64,000 nucleotides of DNA from Acestrorhynchus altus (lineage: Eukaryota > Chordata > Actinopteri > Characiformes > Acestrorhynchidae), in assembly GCA_034509495.1 (NCBI GenBank), contig CM067525.1, forward strand, positions 16,418,478-16,482,477. Direction: 5' to 3'. The notes beneath the pieces were generated by a model. The model had not been told where the DNA came from, made no database searches, and saw nothing but the letters and a program-made list of their open reading frames with translations. This document shows, piece by piece, positions 56,630-64,000 of this stretch. Each line of letters starts with the position of its first letter. Position 1 is the stretch's first letter. The position numbers and the translations under genes were made by a program.

Positions 56630-56940
56630 CGGTGCTGTTGGGAAAGGAGATGAAGGTGATCAGCAGCAATAACTGATGATAACTGTAGTCTGATCTGATC
56701 AGTATTTATTGATCTACTCATACAGAAGTGGTGTCTCTCAGGACGGCGTCGGGTTTAACGCAACACGCCAGACGTCTCTGCATGGAGGTGTAGAGGTTCC
56801 TAATGGTGTCCTGTGATAATCCATCCCATGCAGCTTGAATGTTCTCACTCAGTTCTGCAGATGGTGTGGTAGGGGTGGAGTGTTGATAGAGCGTCCAATA
56901 GCGTCCCACACATTTTCAGTCAGGGACAGGTCTAACGCAC
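56630..56940 (-). mobile_element. Tc1/mariner-type transposase tail (family C, copy 7)
   Basis: The minus-strand segment 56718-56909 is open: GRYWTLYQHSTPTTPSAELS, then AAWDGLSQDTIRNLYTSM and the CVKPDAVLRDTTSV end. The non-coding tail reaches about 56630. A family A scrap abuts at 56937-56985. Confidence 0.88.
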
Positions 56941-56999
56941 CACCACCATGTCAGTGTCCCTGCAGTGCTGAGAATGACCCACCACCCACACAACATGTT

Positions 57000-57500
57000 A
57001 TACATACAGCTATTCGGAGATGTTTTTTCATTTTTCCAGTTTTCGCTGATTATTATCCTTTCTCCCTGCAATTAGCTGCAGACTGCCGGGTTCATGTAGA
57101 TCCACCCGACGGAGGCTTTTCCAAATGGGATTCTGTCAGTGTCTAAAGCCTGAAACCAAGAAATTCCAAATGGTTTATAGATCCTTCTTCAGTGAGCTGC
57201 TAATGGTGTGTGTATGTGGAAACCTAGATCCCAAGAGGATTCCGAAGATGGGAGTTTTAACACAGTCGTCAGAAAGTTGGAAGTATGTTTCTGTCAACAC
57301 AGCATACACACAGACTCTAATGGCCTTGATCAGCAACCCTCCCCTGTGCTGGGGTTTATTGATCAAGCGTACTGCTGAGGAATAGACGAGAAAGATCATA
57401 CAGCAGAGAATCCAAAAACTTACAAAGCCTCAACACTCAGAACCAGTCACACAATCCACCACCAGAGAGTTCACCAGCTGTCAACATCAGTACCTGATGT
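57000..57500. other. Mostly unique sequence
   Basis: 57030-57130 is repeat-free ('ccctgcaattagctgcagac' near 57064). No recognisable gene. Confidence 0.3.
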
Positions 57501-57504
57501 GGCT

Positions 57505-57985
57505 GTTTGGCCCGTTTGAGAGAAAATCCAATAAGTGGGTTATTCCGTGATGTTCCATATGTTTGAAAGGAGTCGGTCTTCTTGCTTGCACAATTCCCAA
57601 CAGTTCCCTTTGATCCTTCAGGTCTACACATTTTATGGACATAACATTTCCACTACAGTCCAAAGACATTTTGTCCAAGCGTGGAGTTACCTGTACTGAA
57701 TCTGGCAAAATGCTGAATTTCCAGGTCCAATACTGACCTTATCCAGAACTTCCAATCAATCAAAGTTCAGAATAAAGTCATTTCTTCATTTACGTTAAAA
57801 ATTACTCAACATCATAGGATGCCACCAGTACTTGAAGGGTGAAAGCATGGTTCCTCCATCTGTCAGAACTTGAACATCACTGGATGGGTACAGGACAACA
57901 TGATATACCAAATTTGGTAATTCAGGCCAATTATTCCTTCCTGTGTCTCGGTCATGTGCAAGGAAACAGAGCAAGGAGCCCCTCC
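57505..57985. other. Anonymous sequence
   Basis: No recognised gene or element. Confidence 0.4.
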
Positions 57986-57989
57986 CTTT

Positions 57990-58480
57990 TCATTTTCCTC
58001 TGTAGCCCCGCCCCCTCTCTCTGACCAGTTAGAGTCTGTGTGCAGGTTGAGAATCAGCTCCGCCCCCTCTCTCTTTCAGTCAGAGTCTGTATGCAGGTTG
58101 AGCATCAGCTCCGCCCCCTCCATCTGACCAGTCAGAGTCTGTATGCAGGTTGAGCATCAGCCCCGCCCCCTCTCTCTGATCAGTCAGAGTCTGTATGCAG
58201 GTTGAGCATCAGCCCCGCCCCCTCTCTCTTTCAGTCAGAGTCTGTATGCAGGTTGAGCATCAGCCCCGCCCCCTCTCTCTGATCAGTCAGAGTCTGTATG
58301 CAGGTTGAGCATCAGCCCCGCCCCCTCAGTTGGAAACGAGTGATTTCAGTTGGAAATGAGTGAATTTTAGCTGTCTTGTAGTTTCTTATATGTGGATCAT
58401 GTTTGTAGGTTACTCTGATCCTGAGATATGAAGCCTAGAAGATAGCATATAGCTGCCTGCAAAGTGCAGATCTCGGGTTC
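57990..58480 (+). repeat. Dispersed repeat family B, expanded to about six and a half 52-bp units
   Basis: Units of about 50-52 bases start near 58001 and run to 58330, differing at 'gatcagtcag' versus 'tttcagtcag' and 'agccccgcc' versus 'agctccgcc'. The left A+T-rich part is reduced ('tccctttt...tcctctgtag'). The right part has 'gttactctgatcctgagata' as in 25230-25260. Confidence 0.9.
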
Positions 58481-58834
58481 TAAAAGTTGAAGGTGGAATC
58501 TGGTGATTAATCTGTAGAATATGTAGCTTTCGTGATGGACTGGCCATTACCATGAGGGTCATCCTCCCACCCTAATCGAAACTGAACCCCCATCCCCATA
58601 TATAAAATCCAGGACTGGCTTATATTGTCATTGCAGCCCTGTTTGAGAGATTGGGAGTCTGCTGGCTTTGAGAGGAGAGACTGGGAGGATGATGTAGTTC
58701 AGATGTTAAGAAAAAATGTAGAAAAGGAACAAACTTGCTATCAGTGCTTTTCCATCTTTACCAGGGTGTATCTACCAGGTTCCTCAGTATGGGGAGGAAA
58801 ACAACAATATGCTGGAAGTGATTATTGTTTAGCT

Positions 58835-59245
58835 TCATATTACTTGGCGATGCATAAAGCACGGCGCGGTTTCACTGGGGAAATACCATCGGTGGAACTT
58901 TTTTTCATCGCCGTATCGCTGATAACCACGATTTTAATAATTCATAAAGTGTAATTGACTGCAGATCATTTGTGCACGCTTCTCTCCCGTAACGTGAATA
59001 ATTCATGCTGTTCTGAGGAATGAATTATACAGAAATTTCTGGAGACAATGGAGCGATTGAAGTCTGTACGGCTTATTTATAACAGCTTAATGAACACTGC
59101 CGCCTTTAAACAAAACCTTTGTGTATCACAGCCATGTTTTAATACTTACCACTTAAAAAAAAAAGACGAAACGCAGCAATGCATGAGCCCAGCAGCCTTC
59201 GCTCTACATGACCCGGCCAATTTATCAGAAACACCTCTGTTATAG
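58835..59245. promoter_or_regulatory. Unique block, possible conserved non-coding element
   Basis: Repeat-free, CpG-containing sequence with 'aataattcataaagtgtaat' near 58935 and 'gaataattcatgctgttctg' near 58996. Function inferred from composition. Confidence 0.3.
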
Positions 59246-59399
59246 CTCCAGCTTACTGTAGGTCATCTGCTAACGATGTGTCGTCCTCCAGCCGTTCATC
59301 AGTGGTGAGTGGTACTGCTGCCTTCCCGCCTTTACATTTGGAAGACCTAGAATGGAAAACCATGGCTTTTTATACGGTGTTACTTTCATGTAACAATGT

Positions 59400-59835
59400 T
59401 CGGACAGTCACGGGTGACGTAAGCAGTTGATGAAGGGCCATTTTTCTGTCTGGGTTTAAGTAGTGAGGTCTGAAATAATGCCCTGTATGGCACATATAAA
59501 ACCAAATCAAAGCTTTCAGACCCGGAAAACACGCCCTCAGTCTGGGAAATCCACGTTTTTCCCCCGGTCGATTCTACTAAATCAGTGTCAGTGGGAAAGT
59601 TTTTGATGGGTTTTTAATGAGCGCAGCTCCATACTTTGATTAAAGTCGAATCTTAGGAAGGATTTCTAAACATTCTTCTTTGCCGAAGGTGCTCCGAGTT
59701 GAGAAATGAAATGACAATTGATTTATTGATCAGTGGTCCATTTTAATAAAGTCGGGACGGCAGCAGAGACTGAGCCTGAGCTGCAGATTTTGGAACCAAA
59801 TGAATCGACTGATAAGGAGCGGGTTATGGATGTGA
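59400..59835. promoter_or_regulatory. Unique block, possible conserved non-coding element
   Basis: Repeat-free. Contains a CRE-like TGACGTAA at 59415, 'tgggtttttaatgagcgcag' near 59608 and 'ttgatttattgatcagtggt' near 59718. Function inferred. Confidence 0.3.
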
Positions 59836-60372
59836 TTAGCTGATGCAGCCCGTGTGTGGGCGAGGACGGTGGTACAGGTTACAGCAAAATGTACATACTC
59901 ATAAGGTCGTTATTAAGGCCCCCATATCTGGTATTTTTCCTCTTAGGATCATTAATACCATTTGTGTGGTTAATGTCCCAGAAACAGTCATCAGTCATTC
60001 CAGCCCCTCCACCCACTTTACGTAGCGTTGTTGGGCTCGTATGGGTAGCCTAACTAGGAACCAGAACGTTGTGCCCATGGGTTCCATGTTGGTCCTACAT
60101 ATGGATGCCCACCAGAGTCCCTAATGGGATCAGGATTAGTTAAACATGAGCCTGATCTGGGTTGTATGTTGCATGTTGGCTGGGCAGCTGTTAAGCATGG
60201 GGGTGGATGGATCATGCTTTGGACCCCGTGTTGGGAATATTTCATTGGTAGATTAAAAAATGGATTCAGTTAAACACCAGCATGTCTGGGACCGAACTTC
60301 AGGCTTTATGCCGACTGTTATAAAGCTGGATGACATGATTGTTTCACTTTGTCAAACGACTCCTTGTTCCAG

Positions 60373-60455
60373 GTGCCGAGGGAACAGGTGCTGACGTGGT
60401 GTGAGCGCTACCGCGCAAAAACACAGATCCTGTGCAATCCAAACAAGACAGTAAA
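60373..60455 (+). other. Candidate 83-base internal exon (speculative)
   Basis: A pyrimidine-rich CCTTGTTCCAG acceptor precedes and AAA|GTGAGA follows. Only one frame is open: VPREQVLTWCERYRAKTQ then ILCNPNKTV, with two cysteines and an N-glycosylation-type NKT, entered in phase 0. No family recognised. Confidence 0.25.
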
Positions 60456-60764
60456 GTGAGAGCGGCTGCTCGTTTGCAGCTTCGTGCGTGAGCATGTCAC
60501 ACCTCCAGTATCACTGCTTCAGCAGAGGAAGCCATCCTCAGGGTCCTCACTTATGGGGAAACATCATCTGCTTGCAGTCAAACGGTGATGAACTGGGTAG
60601 TCTTGTGCGAAAACCCTGTGAACAAAAATGAGTTGAACTGTACAAACGATCCACAACTTTCCTCTGTGAAAGCAAGATCTGCGGTAATGAGCTCCTCCTC
60701 CAAGTCCTGACGCATCCTGGCTGAACATTTGATCTTCAGACGGAGGTGATGTAACCAAACACAT

Positions 60765-61500
60765 ACAACTGACGAATCATCTTTTAAACATAATTCGTGA
60801 AACAATTATTAGAAATGAAATGTTCTTAAGGAAAAGTTTGGCCCCACCCACATTTATTACTTCTTGAAAGACCTCAAATTAAAATTAGGTGCAGCACATC
60901 AGCTGCAGATGTTTAGGCCATTGTACGACAGGACAGGATAGGAGGAGTCCTGTATCAACAATGCAGACATTAGTTTGGTTTGCTCTTGATTGTTGAGGTG
61001 AGTGGTATCACCATGACAAGATCCAAAGGGTCTTCAGAAAGAAGGATGTAGATGTTGATGAGTCTGGGAACGGATTTAAAAGATCTCAGAACAAGTGGAG
61101 GTCATTTAAAACAGCTGTCATCACAGGATCTACATGATGCTCTCGCAACAGTTGATACAGCATCTACCATCAGAAACAGAAACCCCCAAAACAATGTGCC
61201 AAAGTTGGAGACAGAAGACATGTTTGACACAAACCAAACACAGCATTTGAGCACAAGAACCTCATAGCAGCTGTGAAGCATGGTGGTGGGAGTGTGATGG
61301 TTTGGAGCTGCTCTGCTGCAGCAGGGTGTGGAGATCGCTCCATCATAGAAACCACTATGAGATCTTTATTGTATCAGAGGGGGTTTGAGGAGAACGGAAG
61401 AGCGTCTGTACAAAGACTGACGTTGAAAGAATTCCACATGAAGGAGTGGGAACGTCTGTCTTCCAGTCAAAATACCAGCTATTAGGACACAGGGTGTCCT
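60765..61500 (+). mobile_element. Degraded Tc1-like transposon
   Basis: The plus strand keeps an NLIAAVKHGGGSVMVWSC stretch (61257-61310), the Tc1 transposase glycine-rich signature, preceded by decayed coding from about 61010. The left flank resembles 42000-42150. Confidence 0.8.
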
Positions 61501-61504
61501 GACG

Positions 61505-62395
61505 TTCTAACTTAGTATGTTTGGATATTTGGGGTCAGTGACAATATATGACTCAAATGTACATTCAGACAGGTGTTCATTTAGTGTCCTTCTACAGAGT
61601 GTCCTTGTGCTTAATTGATGGTGCTTCGTTCCTTCATTCGTTCATTCATGCTGACCTTTTCTCCAGGAGTCTAATTAACATTTCCAGGTATCTCTGCACC
61701 TTCACCATTTTCACCTCCGTTCTCAGAACTGGTCAGTCTGAAACATGTAGCCACTTTGCTTTTGGGGTCTAATGAGAACATACGGTGTGTCTGGACACTT
61801 GGATCTTATAGTGTATTACCCTCCCTCTCCTTTCACCTCAGAGAAAAAAGAAATCCACACAAGGCCCTGAGTGGTCACCTTCATGGCCTAACGGATGAAC
61901 AGGCCCCGAACTCGACATTCAAAATGTAATGGTCAGCCTGTCCCACTTGACACCTCCGGGCTTCTTCAGATCACTGCTCTGTGCTGAAATGGCCCATTTC
62001 TCTAAAACGATGTAGGTCCTTCAGAGTGCATTGGCCTAGACAGGTAGGGAGTCGCTCACTTCATTGAGCTTGGCCTGCTGACCCCTGGGTCCTGTGGGAA
62101 ATGGACATTGTAGAAAACGTGGGTGTATTGGCAGTCCAGCTCAGCCCACTTACAGCCCACTTTCCTAGCATTGAATCAAACTGCAATTCCAGCTAAAGTC
62201 TATTCAGTCTAGGCTTAGACTTAATCCACGCCTATCTAAGTTTCCTAGGCTACTCAAATATGACATCTTCAGATATGTAAATTAATAAAAATATTTGCAT
62301 GAATTTAAAAAAATGACTTGCACCTACATTTTTTGTGTTTTTTTTTTTGCTTATGATGACTAAAATCATTTTATTTCTCAGAAATCCTGTTATTA
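61505..62395. other. Anonymous sequence
   Basis: No recognised gene or element. 62230-62400 is A+T-rich. Confidence 0.4.
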
Positions 62396-62419
62396 ATTGA
62401 TGTTCCAGAGTGTTTTTGA

Positions 62420-62736
62420 GTTGTTCCCATATTATACTTGGCAACCCGAGAGTTGCCAAAAGGGGGTTATGGCAATTCCCATTTTGTACTCAGCAACTAG
62501 GCTGTTGGCAAAATCAGCTCAGGTCGATTCACGAACTATTTGGGGTGCTAGAAAAAAGCTTGTGCTGATTCTCTTATTTATTGTAAACTGGGAAAGAACC
62601 AGTTCCCACATTGTACCTGGCAACCGAGCTGTTTGCAAGAAGCTTAGGACAATTTCCATTTTACACTTGGCAACACGGTGTCTGCAAATGCAGCTCAGGC
62701 TGAATCCCATATAATTTGGGTTCCTGGAAAACAAGC
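62420..62736 (+). repeat. About 178-bp diverged tandem duplication
   Basis: Unit 1 (62420-62564) and unit 2 (62595-62736) share 'tatacttggcaaccc'-type, 'caattcccattttgtactc'-type, 'aatgcagctcagg'-type and 'atttggggtgctaga'-type segments in the same order. Confidence 0.75.
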
Positions 62737-63207
62737 GGTCTCAGGTGTAAGCTCAGCATTTGGGCCAGAATCAGACCTAAATTCAAACCAAAGTCTGATG
62801 GATGAAACTCAAGCTCAGCATGATGTATTCCACCTGAAACTGCAAAAACTCTGTGCTCTTCTGCAGTCTCTAATGGACAAGCCCCTCGCTACCTGAAGTC
62901 AGACTCCCCCGGATACCATGAGCCTGTCAAATCCACAAAGTCTACTACTGTAAATCTGTGTGTCCCACACACTGCCTGCAACCCGACCGTGCTGCTGACT
63001 TCGACATGGAGTGAAAACAGGTTGTAGATAAGATTAGATCTGACTGATTACCCACTGACACCTGAAACGTGGTTTGAGGCGGTTTCGGAAGACCTACCCT
63101 GATGCTTTTAGAAGGAGAAGAATGATTGTAGCTTCATCACGACGCACCTCACGGATTCACCTCAGGATCTCTATATGCTGTAGAGTGACGTTTTGTAAAA
63201 GACTTCA

Positions 63208-63261
63208 CAACACACACACACACACACACACGCACACACACACATGCTCACACACACACAT

Positions 63262-63292
<31 letters not shown>
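63208..63292 (+). repeat. (CA)n microsatellite
   Basis: CA array with CGCA and CATGCTCA interruptions. Confidence 0.95.
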
Positions 63293-63293
<1 letters not shown>

Positions 63294-63510
63294 CGTAGTT
63301 AGGAGGCATAACTTCATAGCATTTCAAACCACTGACATCTGAAGTGTAAAAACAGAGAAAGCTCAGACACACAGTCCCCATTTCTGAGTCCCTGGAGATC
63401 CATTATACATCTTATAACAAACGGCTGCCTTCCACTAGAGCCCGACTTCACACACAATACCATCCACTGTTCTGCTGCTACAGGTCTGATAACCTTCTCC
63501 ATTTACAGAC

Positions 63511-64000
63511 TAATAAAGTGGCCAGCGATGAAGCACACGGTGGTGTTTCTAATAAAGTGGCCAGCGATGAAGCACACGGTGGTGTTTCTAATAAAGTGGC
63601 CAGTGATGAAGCACACGGTGGGGTTTCTAATAAAGTGGCCAGCGATGAAGCAGAAGGTGGTGTTTCTAATAAGGTGGCCAGTGATGAAGCACAAGGTGGT
63701 GTTTCTAACAAAGTGGCCAGCGATGAAGCACAAGGTGGGGTTTCTAATAAAGTGGCCAGTGATGAAGCAGAAGGTGGTGTTTCTAATAAAGTGGCCAGGG
63801 ATGAAGCAGAAGGTGGTGTTTTTAATAAAGTGGCCAGTGATGAAGCAGAAGGTGGTGTTTCTAATAAAGTGGCCAGTGATGAAGCACAAGGTGGTGTTTC
63901 TAATAAAGTGGCCGGCGATGAAGCACAAGGTGGTGTTTCTAATAAAGTGGCCAGCGATGAAGCACATGATGGTGTTTCTAATAAAGTGGCCAGTGATGAA
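63511..64000 (+). repeat. 39-bp minisatellite, continues beyond the window
   Basis: About 12.5 units of 39 bases: AATAAAGTGGCCAGCGATGA followed by 'agcacacggtggtgtttct'. Same core as the FRG1 intron 1 array and in the same orientation. Long minus-strand frames here are repeat artefacts. Confidence 0.95.

Noticed and set aside
63503..63967. 154-codon minus-strand open frame with regular FIRNTT repeats
   Set aside because: The 39-bp repeat length is a multiple of three, so one frame stays open by construction.
63511..64000. CRISPR-like array of regular repeats
   Set aside because: Units are contiguous, without unique spacers, in a vertebrate genome; it is a minisatellite.

Overview
The window is fish (teleost) nuclear DNA. 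It carries one recognisable protein-coding gene, split by GT-AG introns, in about 64 kb. The rest is a dense mosaic of decayed Tc1/mariner transposons, non-LTR retrotransposon remnants, short inverted-repeat elements, minisatellites and very long (CA)n, (CT)n and (GA)n microsatellites. That repeat mix is typical of teleosts. Otophysan fish are my guess, but nothing in the sequence proves it.

The gene is FRG1 (FSHD region gene 1), on the minus strand from 10807 down to 4549. I rebuilt nine coding exons with consistent phases: 771 coding bases, 256 residues plus stop, against 258 residues in human. All eight introns have GT donors and AG acceptors. The promoter side (about 10810-10980) is CpG-rich and has CCAAT and CACGTG boxes. 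The start codon lies in a YY1-like ATGGCGG context. The 3' end has a C-rich untranslated tract and an ATTAAA signal. Intron 1 is almost entirely a 41-bp minisatellite, intron 2 holds a long inverted repeat, and intron 3 holds a short-element copy, a transposase fragment downstream of it and a unique block that may be regulatory.

Left of FRG1 (1-4400) lie a transposase tail fragment, a short inverted-repeat element, an RTE-type LINE that has lost its reverse transcriptase core, another transposase fragment and a Tc1 scrap.

Right of FRG1 (11000-64000) no gene is recognisable. Seven fragments of one Tc1/mariner transposase family occur across the whole window, with at least seven Tc1-type remnants of other kinds. 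A dispersed repeat carries an internal 52-bp GC-rich tandem unit whose number varies from 1 to about 6-7 between copies. A 1.3-kb AT-rich satellite has a 464-bp higher-order period. Three minisatellites at distant places are all built on the core GGCCACTTTATTAGAAACAC.

Between these repeats, mainly from 22 to 60 kb, are islands of unique, CpG-containing, homeodomain-site-rich sequence that look like conserved non-coding elements. With the missing genes they suggest a gene desert or a very long intron. Three short splice-bounded open segments on the plus strand (12671, 37585, 60373) are phase-compatible and could be exons of one unrecognised gene; this is speculative.
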